This document shows, piece after piece, positions 12,674 to 24,600 of a DNA stretch of 64,000 nt. The notes under the pieces are model-generated. The model was not told where the DNA came from and made no database searches. It saw only the letters and a program-made list of their open reading frames with translations. The translations under genes were made by a program, and so were the position numbers. This DNA comes from Holothuria scabra (Eukaryota > Echinodermata > Holothuroidea > Aspidochirotida > Holothuriidae), in assembly GCA_037179385.1 (NCBI GenBank), contig CM074180.1, positions 31,105,455 through 31,169,454 of the forward strand, in the 5' to 3' direction. Position 1 is the first letter of the stretch, and each line of letters begins with the position of its first letter.

Positions 12674-13600
12674 TAGAGCTGTGACCGTGTAGCGATTAAT
12701 CGCTAAACGATCGCATGTGGAATAAACGTTTAGTTCAAAGCTACTGGCGATTAATCGCAAAACCCATTTTTCGTCCGATATTCTTCCCAATGTCCTATGA
12801 ATTTTTGCCCACCTTTCCTTCTACACAATTCACACAGATCGATCGTCTTGTGAATTTCCCTATGTAAACTTTTCCGGCGCTGTAAGCAGCCTAGAGGTAA
12901 ACTGCTGCCTAGCCGTACAACGGAGCAACTCGTAGTACTCCCCGCGGATTGCGGAACGGAGGTTGTACAACCTGTGTTATAGCCTCGATGTGCCGCGCGG
13001 CCTACATCTTACAACATTCATTCAATGCGTATTTAAAAGCTGCACAGAGTAGTCATTGCAACACTTAACAGTTTTGAGTACAATGCACACTGCTTGTTTA
13101 CTTTGCGTGAGTTGACCATGCAGGCAACAGTGAACTAGTTCGATCCGGTGCTCAAGCGACCACGTGCGTTCGTATATCATGTACTTACGTAGTGTAATGA
13201 AGAGTGCAATGTTTATTGTCTCGATTTCGTACGTACGGTTTCACTTGCGATGAGCACGGAATTACAGTCGTAATAAATACGTTCCGAGTTCACTGGCAGT
13301 TGCAGAATAGTTTAACCGCAGTTGCTTTGCATCAAATCCGACATAAGTAGTACAGGATGGGACGTAAAACAAGCGTGGTGTGGGATTGTTTCGATGTTGA
13401 TAAAGCTGACAAGATTGCTAAATGTCGCATATGTAGTGCCAAATTAAAATACATCGATAGGTCTACTGGGAGCATGATGAACACAATATAGTTGTAAGCA
13501 TGTTGACTTCGTGAGGTTAATAAATCGCGATTAACCGCTAAACGATCGCAAATTTTTGTGATTAAACGTTTAGTTAAAATGCTACACGTTCACAGCCCTA
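12674..13600 (+). mobile_element. hAT-family element with relic BED finger frame
   Basis: Target duplication GGGTGATC at 12666-12673 and 13601-13608 (8 bp, exact). Ends TAGAGCTGTGACCGTG and CACGTTCACAGCCCTA, with subterminal GCGATTAATCGC repeats shared with 59571-59952. An 8-bp duplication and TAG..CTA ends fit hAT. The interior is more CpG-rich than its surroundings and holds the short frame at 13357-13491. Confidence 0.9.
13357..13491 (+). pseudogene. Truncated BED zinc finger of a hAT transposase
   Basis: A 44-codon frame starting MGRKTSVVWDCFDV and continuing with AKCRICSAKLK. This is the start of a BED finger: aromatic VW..F, then C-x2-C. In the family, a second half with H-x(3-5)-[HC] follows; here the frame stops at TAG after GSMMNTI, before any His pair, and the element end begins soon after. 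It is therefore the N-terminal stub of a ZBED-type transposase left by an internal deletion. It is unlikely to be functional. Confidence 0.75.
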
Positions 13601-13773
13601 GGGTGATCTAAAAAAGAAAAACCTGTGATGCTGTCAAAGTGTCATGGCGGTGATGCATGGAATTCATTGTCACATCACATCCTGAATTAACTTAGGCTTA
13701 GCCTTACGTTAGGTTCTGCTGTACTTTGTAATGATAGGCCTAGGCTATATGATGGGGTGAGGGGCAATGGACA

Positions 13774-13919
13774 CTGTTTAACAAGAAATATCCTTACTGG
13801 TTAACAGAGTAACGATAACCCTAATCCCTAACCTAACCTAATCCCTAATCCTAACAAAGAATACAATGGATACAATACAACGGCAACAGCCAATGAAGAA
13901 ATTCCTTGTTGTTAAACAG
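13774..13919. mobile_element. CTGTTTAACAAG miniature element, copy 2
   Basis: Same termini and interior as 11480-11609. The middle carries a run of telomere-like words (CCCTAATCCCTAACCTAACC). Confidence 0.75.
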
Positions 13920-14669
13920 TGGGCATCTGCCCTGGGGTGACCGTCTAGTCCCCTGGCCGGTCGAGTGTGCATCTGCATTAACATAGTGTGTAGAAATATT
14001 GAAATGACAGAGCTCTCAGGTGGGCATTCGACGGTACACTGAGTACAGCCTAAGTAATCTTAGACTCACAGGGATCTGTCACTCAGGGCCCCTTGAGTTT
14101 TGAAAATCCCAGGCGAGCGACAAAAAGCACTCCTCAAGAAGTCCAGGTGTGCAATAGGTCTGTTGAAAATCACACCCCTTGAAATATCTAGGCCAATGAT
14201 TTGAGACAGTGTGGTGAGAACATGTATGATATATCTAGTATTCTTATAATATATAGGCCTAGGCCTATCCCAGATTTACAAATCTTTGAATTCATCCTCC
14301 AACACATGAATTAAAGTTTAAATGTTTTAGTTGTTTAATATCTTCAGGAACAGGCTTTATTTCATTTGTAAGTGGCAGGGAATAATTTAGTACAGAAATT
14401 TTGCATAGCATTTTTGCAATACAGTTTCCATTTTGTTTATCCTAGCAACTTTTAGAATTTGCATAGGCCTAGGCCATAGCGATTTTCGCTGTTACACTTT
14501 TCCTCTTTTATGCAGTACTCTGATTAATGCCCAGTTGCTCTGGACAACCAGACATATTTGATAAAGAATCATTCCTGAGATAAGACAGACAAGTATGAAT
14601 AACAAAAATGGTCCCGTTCCAAAGGGTGGTTGAGTTTCGGGTATTTTACCCTAGGCCTTGCAGCATAAT

Positions 14670-16460
14670 TAACCTCCAAAGCAAACAGAGTCCTTGGATT
14701 CCTACAAAGTAACTTGTGCTGTTGTTCCCCTAAAGTTAAGGAAGCTGCATATATAAATCCTTTGTTAGACCAAGGTTGTAGTTAGTGTTTGCACGGGTAC
14801 TAAAAATTAGGACCCGGGTACCCGATCGCCATACCTGTCGGGTACCCGGGTTACCCGGTGTTACATACAGTGACTAAAAGATATGAGCATTTTGTAAGGC
14901 ATACTCCATAAGACATGCATGGTAACATTAACATCTGCATTGGATAGGTATAGCGATCACAGTTCCCAAGTTCAAAAACATTTGATTTGTTAGAAGGTTT
15001 AATCGTCTCGTTTTGTTTTAGATCAAAATGACAAGTAAAAAAAAACGTAACAGAAAACAGTCAAATAAGAAAATTATACTTCCCAAGGCCTATATCAATT
15101 TGATATTGAATTTTGGGACGCTTTCCAACTCGAAAAGCCAGCATTGTAAGAGCTCGAAGCTTCTCCTTTTAAACCACTGATTTAAAAATATCAACTAATC
15201 AGAGCCCTGTATTATGGTATTCTCTTGCACGTCAAAAAGTACTGATTGTAAACAAAGGACGTCATGTTTGTGAACTTCCCTCATACTACTTTGCAATGCG
15301 CGTTGGAATTATGGCTAATGGGGTATGTAGGTTCTTACGTAGCTAGCCTCGTGTCGACATCCAGGCACGGTAACATAACTTTCACACATAAACTTCATAG
15401 TCTGCTCGAGCGCCATTTTGGGGCAAAATAACGTAATAAAAATTTATGAATGTTTACAGTGTTATTACATTGATGTCGTTTTACTTTGCAGATAGCGGCA
15501 AAATGTTGATTTGCGTAAAACTGACACCTTTAACCATTAAGAAATATTCGAGGATTATACTCAAGGTGGCATACCGTATTGATAATAAGATCGTATATAC
15601 ATGCAAGGCTCAGTTTACCTAGCATGCTGAACGTTACGGGCACTGTCTTTGCGAGCTGGGCGGGGGTGATACAGTATGTCTTGCTATGTCTGCGTGAAAC
15701 AGTACGATGTGATTTTGAATCGGCCGTCAGATAGCTTGCTTGCGAGTAAGTTTATAAGCGATATACATGTGATGTGTGAGAAGTGGCCCACTACGTGACG
15801 ATAGCGCGATCGGGCCACACTCTGAAAAAAATTTCAACTTCAGAAACGAAGTACAGGCAACTATCAAACTTACACATAATTTCTAGGGGCTCTCTTCATT
15901 CTCAGTCTCGGAGAATGTTTACCAAATTGGCAAAATATTTTAGTCCATTACCGTGGGCAATGGCGTAAATGGGATGATCCTTTTGCATGCATTTTTTTTT
16001 TTAAGATTCGGGTAGTAGATTTGGAACCGGGTAATACGATGGCGGGCGGGTACCCGGGTTACCCGTGCAAACACTAGTTGTAGTATTGTCTGTATTAAGA
16101 CCAAAGATGTATAGGCCTAGGCTAAGTAGTGTCTTTTCACTGTTCAGTTTCGTTGACTTAAACTGGCCAGGTAGGCCTACTTTGGAAGAGTGCAGGATGA
16201 GCACTAAGCTAAGCTTACCGTACAAGTCTTTCCAGCACCTGTTCGCTATCAGTCAAGAAGGCTGTTTGTTTCTAATAATAAAATCTCTACTCACAAGACT
16301 TCATCAATCTCCTTTCATCACCCTGCTGTAAAAAAAGAACTGCAGCTGGTCCTTTTTTATTCCAAGGACAGTGGCTGAGTGGAACTGTTTTCCTCCCACT
16401 GTTATGAATTCCCTCTCCATTGAATCTTTTAGAAATAAAATACATAAACTGATCTTGACA
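14670..16460 (+). mobile_element. LINE reverse transcriptase 3' fragment, split by a hAT element
   Basis: 14690-14782 encodes KANRVLGFLQ and KVKEAAYINPLL, the thumb-side motif of CR1/Jockey-type reverse transcriptases. After the hAT insertion (14783-16076) the trace resumes: WPGRPTLEECRMSTKLSL near 16170-16220 and PRTVAEWNCFPPTVMNSLSI near 16365-16430, the usual LINE 3' coding end. Frames shift several times, so it is dead. Confidence 0.75.
14783..16076. mobile_element. hAT-family non-autonomous element 1
   Basis: Target duplication GTTGTAGT at 14775-14782 and 16077-16084 (8 bp, exact). Termini TAGTGTTTGCACGGGTA and TACCCGGGTTACCCGTGCAA ending ACACTA. Subterminal GGGTACCCG repeats. The 1.29-kb interior holds no frame I recognise as transposase. 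Confidence 0.9.
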
Positions 16461-16986
16461 TCCTTGGAGAGATTCCAGGATCTTGTAATCTTAATTGATT
16501 TGTCTGTTCGCTAGCCATTTGACAACTACGACCGTACACCTCTTTTGTGGAGATCTGTTTGTAGTATTCTACAGTACCAGACCCAGATAAGGTTTAGGGC
16601 CTATCATTGTGAAGCTCAGCTTAACCAAGGAAGAGGGCCTTATCCTAGGCCTAAGCTTAAACCTAAGTCCAGCCTAGGCTTACTGTAGGCCACAGGTTGT
16701 CCTAGCGTTATGCAGTATATACAACTATTAGTATTTGGGCTAAAAGACAAGGTAGATCACATTGTCGTACACTGCTGTTCTCATAGCTTTTTCTGATGAA
16801 TTGATGCAAATAATGCATTGTTTAAAATAAAAAACCTCACATCACATGCAAAAAATCTTCATATCCAAATTCAAATGCTACATCAATCACAATCACTGGA
16901 ACGTCTGAGCTTCATCATGTCACATTAAGTAATGGGAATTGCCCTGTACAAATCTGGTTCTCCCATTGGAAAGTCATTATTGAATG

Positions 16987-18548
16987 CAGTGTTTGCACTG
17001 GGTACCCGGGTGACGTTGTTACTTCCTGGGTAGAAAATTAGTACCTGGGTAGCGTTTTTCTATGATTTCTTTTTAATCTTTGTAAAATAACATGGTCATT
17101 GAAACTAACAGTATGTATTTACCCACATCTCATTTACAATTATGTTGAAATGAAGTTGCTTTTATTTGTTTCCGTAATGTGCTTTTGTTAAATTGCACTT
17201 TTAAAGAAACTTGTGATGCATGTTTCTAACATAAATCCGCTCCTATAACATTACAAAACAGCATAGGCCTAGTATACTGTGCATATTTGCATGCAATGCG
17301 AGTGGATTGACAGCATTCCTAAACTTATGCCCAGAAATAGCATGAAAGACCTCTAAGAAATTTTATACTTATCATTGTCGTATAAACACATACCCAAATG
17401 GATATTCGATGTGTGGATCGACTTTCGATGTTTCTAGATTTCTTATTGTCAAGTTATCATTAAAATTAACATGACATGATTTCATGATATAAAGAATTAG
17501 TTTTTGGTAATACAGTTATGTCTACATAATGTATGCACATATTTCAACCACAAAAATATTCTTTTGTCTCAAATCAATCACTAAAACTTTGTATTTTTGG
17601 GAGAGAAATTTTTTTCTGAAGCAAAATTCACTCCCATCAGATTTAAAATCATACACATTCTTTCGAAGGTGTATTTCACGCCCGTGTGCACAAAAAAAAA
17701 TCTTATTTCCTCTTACTTCTATCCTGTTACTAACTTAAACACTAAAACGATTCCTATTTTCATATTGCTCGTAATTTTTTATTGCTATTCAAACTATTTG
17801 CAAAATTTTTAGGCCCAAAGTTTCCTAAATATATGGCAAACAGAGCAAAATATTTTCCCCATATTTTCTGTAGCCCCCATTTGCTTAAGTGGATTGTGCT
17901 GAAGTGACGTCACTGCTAAATTGCACACATCGAACACAACGGACAACAGCACCCAGGCGACAAACGAATGGAAGAATGTTCGTAGGTGTACGGTCACTGC
18001 CCTATATTACCGTACATTTTTAATGGTACTGTGCAGGAGAAATGTCGGCCAAGAGATGCATTAGAAAATATTTTTACTGTCATTATCACTAACAGACAGA
18101 TAGTTGATTTTTCATAAACGTACCAAGAAAGCAGTTTACAAGAAATTTGAACACTTGCTTGATGGTTCGTTACTTTAATACAGTATGGAAGTTGCTCTGA
18201 CAAACCTAAGTTATTTTTTGGTTCCGATGCACACATTACGGCACACTGGACAAAAGCCACAGAAGGTAATACTAACGGGGCTAAAGTGTGATCAAATTTT
18301 AAATTCCAGTCTGATTTTTAAAATCACGATGTTAAGAACAACTGGCACATTACAGATATAGAAAAACGTGATGAATTGTTGTTGTCAAATCGATCGGATT
18401 AGGAACAGATGGGTCGAGTCATGAATTGTATGTACATACCATGCACTTAAGTAAGATGTTGCAAGGTTTATGGTCGTGTACCCGGGTATCCGACAGGTAA
18501 TGAGGTTTGGGTACCCGGGTACGAATTTCCCACCTGGTGCAAACACTT
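16987..18548. mobile_element. hAT-family non-autonomous element 2
   Basis: Target duplication ATTGAATG at 16979-16986 and 18549-18556. Termini CAGTGTTTGCACTGGGTACC and GGTGCAAACACTT; GGGTACCCGGG lies near both ends as in the element at 14783-16076, so they belong to related families. No transposase frame seen. Confidence 0.88.
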
Positions 18549-18669
18549 ATTGAATGCACATCCAGTGAGAGAATTGGATTCGTACATGGCAATGTAGACG
18601 TTGTCGGGGCACTCACATCGCTTCCTTTTTAATGGTTTTTTTTTATCTCTTTAAGCTCAATGTTGAAAG

Positions 18670-21600
18670 ATGCAGCAAAGTTTTCAAGTCTTACAAGATA
18701 CTCCTCAGTACACAGTTGCCAGTTATGGAACATCGCTACCGGTTCTCATCACAGAAACGTTGCTGCAAGCAGACAGTGAGTACAGATTGAGCTTAAGTTT
18801 TATTAAATAATCACCCATGATTAAAGTTCTTCTCATGATGTTTATCTAAATTACATGGTTTGGTGGGGGGAGGGGGTTTGGAAAGTGTGAGATGGTATAA
18901 TCCTTGGGGATTATTTGGTGTCAGATTGAGGGAGAACAATCAATATTTCTATAGGAAGGAAGGTAACATTGACAGCTAAAGCAATTTTCTTGGAGGTGGT
19001 TGCAAAAAAAAGTGTGAGGTGGCTGCCTCACAGAGACAATGCCAAAGGAAGCCTGTTTTTTATAATATTTACAGATTGATTTCAAGTGATGAACCCAGAA
19101 CAAAGGTAGGCCTATGTGCACCTTTTAGTGATTTTTAGTTTACTACAATGCACAGTATTATTCTGAGTGTAAGGTTGACCAGGTGAGATTTTTCACAGTG
19201 ATATTTGTGTCATTTGAGGCTCACATATATTGATTCTGGTATGTACAATGAAAATAACCAATTTTAAGAAACCCTGAACCCATGCATGTAGTTGTGACCT
19301 TGGAGTCTTGCAGGTCACAGTAACATTGCTTTAACATCTAAACTGCAGATAAGTCATGATGTATGTACTGTATGTATCGTGATGATATCACTGAGTACCA
19401 GGAAGTGTGCATTCAAACTTGATGCAATGAAATCTTCTACCTCATTAAGGAGAAGTTCTGTCTCAAATTTTCGCAGTTACTTAGAAATCTCATCCTTTCT
19501 ATGCAGATTTATGATTGCTACAAAACCTTAATCACAATTTTTATTTCCTTTAAAATGATCATAACATACTAGTAGATAGTTAAGCAACTTTCATAGAATG
19601 GGCTAACAACTGAAAAACTTTCGTTCTTTTCAAAGTACAGTAGGCACATGTTGCCATGTCATGGTGACCGGACTCTTACTCAACACTCAAAGTATCTGAA
19701 TTTATTTAAATCTGTATCAATGCAAGATATGATAAGGCCTGTATAGTGCAGGTTTGCTTGTATTATATTGTGTACCATGTTTTTGTGAAGAAGAGTAAAT
19801 TGTTTTCTTTACACCAGGATCAGCTGTCATCAGTGTTCAGTTGGATGAGTCTGGTTGGGGTTGCTTTGTTTGTGGCAGGAAATTATTTGTATGGAGGTTC
19901 AAGCAGGGCCACATTACCAGGGTAAATATTTTTGTGTTCAAATTTAACTTTATTCTTGTCTTCGTCATACTGTATAAGTAATCAATTTAGATGTCTTAGT
20001 AGGAATGTCAGTTTCAATCAGTGACTAGATTGGAAATATGATTACTCCCAGAAAGGGACTAAAAATCTACCACAAGAGTTTTAAATAATGTACACGAAGT
20101 GAAATTTTCCTCAAGTCACCAAAATTTCACTGCAAATGCCTAGATTTCATGGGAAGGAACCTCCCAGCTTTCCAACTTTTCAAACTCTTGTAAACTTACT
20201 ACTGTATGAGAGACATATCTTGTAAAACTTTATTTTCACATCTTTATGAGTTTTATCTTCTGTAAGTCCTACACAACCAAGACCTAAGTTTAATTTCTAT
20301 AATAAAGTGATTAAGACAGAGCGAAAAGCTTTGACAATTGAAATTGTAGTTTTTGCTGCACTAGTCTCTTCTGATCTTAGCTGGGAAAGTACTTTAGTAG
20401 GAACATTTAATTAACAACGTGATGTACTTACCACATTTTTAGTATTAACTTCTAATACTGAAGTTGTAAGAGAAATCATGAAGCAACATGGGCATGGAAT
20501 ATAATCATAGGTTCATAGATTCAAAGATTGGTTTTACCTAAAAAGGGTGGCTACATACCAGAAAATTGTCGGATCTTGTGAACTTTCAGTATTTTAACAT
20601 GTAGACCATTAAGAGTTCATTTTGACCAAGTGTGCGATTTGATGTTACTTCACAGTCCAGCCAGTGTTATCGCCTAGCTCTTCCAGCTTCAGAACTGTGT
20701 CACTCAGCGAAGCTAGTGTGCTTGTTTCCAGGACAGACCAATGCTCCGACCCCATCAGTTTTAGCAGTCTCTCCTGAAGGGGTCATTCGCTTCTGGACAA
20801 ATCTTCACAATGAATTAGCTTTCTATGAGAGAGGGCTGGACTTGTCTGGTCAAGAGTGTTTCTCTGTTACGCATCTTGGGGTAAGTTGAATGTAAGCATG
20901 CAGGTCAATGTAGTTAAAATGAATTGTATCACTGCAGGCATATTCTAGCATCTGTTTGCTGAATGCATTGTAAGTATGTGACGAAGATGAATTTAACCCT
21001 TATAATGATGAAGTTACTTCAGAGTGCTCTCTGGTTTCTCTTCAACAAATCCTGTAGTTTCAGTTATGTTTTCTCCTGAAAATATTACTGCCATTTCTAG
21101 TGGAGCAACCTTCAACTTGATCTAATGAAGTTTATTAAGGACACTGTTGGCAGAGGTATACCAATTAAATATTTATATTTTGAACTTCCCTCACAGGAAC
21201 AAATGTTACTGGTTAGTGCTTGCATGATAATGGTTAGGTAGTGCTGATTGAATTTGTTAATTTACAAGTTTGTTTCTAACCTTATTATTTTGTTCATCTT
21301 GTAGGAAGACAAATGTCTGTTGGCTACCACCAGCAACCAAATGATTTTACTAACAGTCTCCAGTGAAAATATGCAAGTAAGTGGCGGGTGCTGTATCTTT
21401 CTCCTTGATCTGATGTTGGCTTTGTATACTATTTCATTCAATATTTCAACGTATAACAGGAAAGATTTACATAGAGATGGAGGTTACTTGAAGATATCAT
21501 TTAGTAATTTCTGAATATTCATCAGCTATCATAACTTTTTTGCTCATTTCAGACTCAAGTTGAAGTTCACACTATGAAGCCATCGCAGAGTATGCTTTCT

Positions 21601-24600
21601 AGAGTGTCTTCCCTATTTTTTGGCTACTCTAGAAATCATACAGCGGTAAAGATTTTGTCCTTTCATTTACTAACCCCTCTTGCAGGTTTTATTTTAATTA
21701 ACATTGTGTACAAAAGATATGTTAAGTTACTACCTCCTAGAAGGTGCTTGATAACTCTTTAGAAGTTACCTTTCTAAGCAAGATATTGGTTTCTTACAAC
21801 TACAGTTTGATGTTTTACACCATGTGAATGAAGTAACTTTTTGTATCTATTTTGTAATCATTATGAATAACTACAGATGAGTATTGTTTGTTTCATTGAC
21901 CATCTAAGAAACAAGTCTTTTTTAAATAAAGCTTTGTGAAATATTTCTGGAGGTCCTTGTGCCTGAAAATTTTTTAAACTTTCACTCATTAATGTTTTTT
22001 TGAAAAATAATATCATTGTGGTCTTGATTTCTACTTGCAGCAAATTAGGAGAGTTTGTGCTGGAGAAAAATCAGTTGAAGGCAGAGAGTTGTATGTCCTA
22101 CATGATGATGTTATACAAAAATGGTTGATTGCAGAACCTGGCTCAGAAATGGTATGAAAGTTGTGCTAAGTGAGGCTTATTGGCTCAGTTTGTAGCCACT
22201 TCTTGCCATACCCTTTTTTTTCAGTTGTGGCTCACTGACTTGATTTCATTGACCATTGCTTGTGCTTAGCACCAAGCACAGTAACAGTAGCTTCCATTTT
22301 TGAAGTCTTCAGTATAAATCAACCATGAGTTAAACTCATGACCTCCTAGCTGTAAGTTGGTTCTAATCCCTTGATCATGTAGCTGGTTCAGTTTTTGTCA
22401 AGACAGTTTTCAGGTTTAGCTAGGGTAAACTACTTTTTCCACAATTTTTATCTGGTATATCATATTGCAATTCTATTGTTTACTCAGTAGATTATGGTCA
22501 TAGTTCTACATGATAATTGTTCCATCCATGTAAGTGAGGGACTGCATATTATGTATTTCATTCCCCAGATCTTAAAACAAAAAAAACTTTCATCAGGGAA
22601 GTTGCAGCATGCTTCATTCAGTACATAATTTGACTGTATTCTGCAAGTGTTTCCAATTGCTTTTGCTAGAAGTGCATAGTCTCAAAGTTTACCAATGAAG
22701 GAGTTGTAGATGCAATGTACTTCATAAAAAGGTGACATTGTAACCCATTCATGACATTATTCTTTTTATTTCTGGCAGATTGTATATGAAAAACAGTTGG
22801 CAGATGTGTTAGTGCGTCATTTTCAAAGAGAATTTGTAAGTTTTGCCTGAATAGCATCTTTTATCGAGATTCCAGCGTGCATTAAGTAATACTTCTCATT
22901 TTATGTGTACATGTTCATGAAGCTTTCAGATGAAGTGTCATGCAGGGCTCATCTGCCTTTCATAAAGGCAATGTCCGCTTGAAAATTTTTAAATATTTAC
23001 AAAGCTACTACTGCTAAATCCCCACAGTATTTGAAAGGGGTCACATTCTTGTCTTGAGACATGTGCATCATGTCTAACATCATGTCTGACATCATGTCTG
23101 ACATGATGTCAGACATCATGTCTGACATCATGTGTGACATCATGTCTGACATCATGTCTGACATCATGTGTGACATCATGTCAGACATCATGTCTCAAAG
23201 AAAGTCTAGGGTTTTAGGTTAGGTTAGAGTTGGAAGGTCTCAAGCTTTGTTATTTTACATAGTATTCTGTGAGGATTGGGTGGCTGCTTCATACATTTTC
23301 CTGAACACTTAGGCAAGGTGTTAAAGTTGTTTCTTTCAGTATCTGAGAGTGTTTATGTACAAGGATTTTTTTGACATTTAGGAATTAAGTTGTGAATAAA
23401 CTCATGAAAGCATGTATCAGTTGGAGTTATAAAGAAGAATGGAAGTTTGTATGTCTCTCCAGCATAATTGCTTTCAGCTTTATCTCAGAAATGTCTTATC
23501 CTATAGATTTGATATTTGAGTGCTATGTTGTCACTCTTTTACACAAATGATCATGGTATTTCAGGGACTGACTTCCACTGAGGGTCTGAAGACATGGCTC
23601 CTTGATGTCCAGTCAACATCCAGGTAAGAAGTTGAGTGTGAAAAGAAGGTTAGCTAGTTTACATATTCCCTTCCCTAAGGGACTCATTGAGTTGGTTCAT
23701 GAAATTCAGCAATTTTTTTTAAACTTTGAAGTTTTCTTTACCTACTAATGGCATATGGTCAAACTTAGATAAACCCCATGTCGTACATACAAATAACTTT
23801 TTTATGAGTGAGTTCTGAACAGCTCAATTTGGCTTTCAAAATTTGGTGACCAGACTCTTTTTCAAATTATGTACAAAACTGTTACAGGTCAGAACCCCAC
23901 AAAATTCAGAATTTTAACTTTTTCTGTAACTTTTTGATATGAAACTTGACTGGTCATTCTAATTATAAGCATTTTCATGTTGGAGTACCCTTAAATACTA
24001 GCAACAAATTATCGATATCAAGTCAATGAGGCCCTTCAGGGTACTTCGGTAGGTCCTCTTGCCAATATCCTGATGTCATGTAATACCATGTCCTTGCATC
24101 CTCTTCTCTGAAAGTAGCACCCACTTCCTTTAAAACCTCAGGCATGGTTACATCCTATCATGATTCATCTACAATTCCTTGTTCATAGCCATCACTGCAT
24201 TCAACTGTTTATAATTGCAGACTTCTTCTGGTTGTTTTTGTAATCAAACTTAAATTTGTACAGGCATGTCCTTATTTTAAGATAATTCAGCTCTGAATGG
24301 ACATTATGTGAAAGTAACTTGGAAATATTTACACTGCATTGTCTTAGTTCTCTCAGTAACATCTACTTGCAAATTCTTTAAGTTAAAGACCATCTGTAGC
24401 TTAAGGAATCTGCTTTTGGATAATTCTGGAGAAATTTGTTTTTCTGCTTCCCAGGAGAAAAGATCTCCAAGTCGAGTCACCCCTTTTTTTCATACCTTCT
24501 GTTGTAGATCAGATTTCTGTATCATTTCACGCTTAATGAGAAGAGAACAGTTCAACAGAATGCATAAATGTGACTGTTTCTTTTGTAGATTTTTTTACCA

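Noticed and set aside
15783..15968. 61-codon frame considered as the NUP133 first exon
   Set aside because: It lies wholly inside the hAT element 14783-16076 and does not resemble the Ser/Pro-rich N-terminus.
22997..23191. Minus-strand frame of repeating MSDMM units
   Set aside because: Pure translation of the 12-bp satellite; no gene context.
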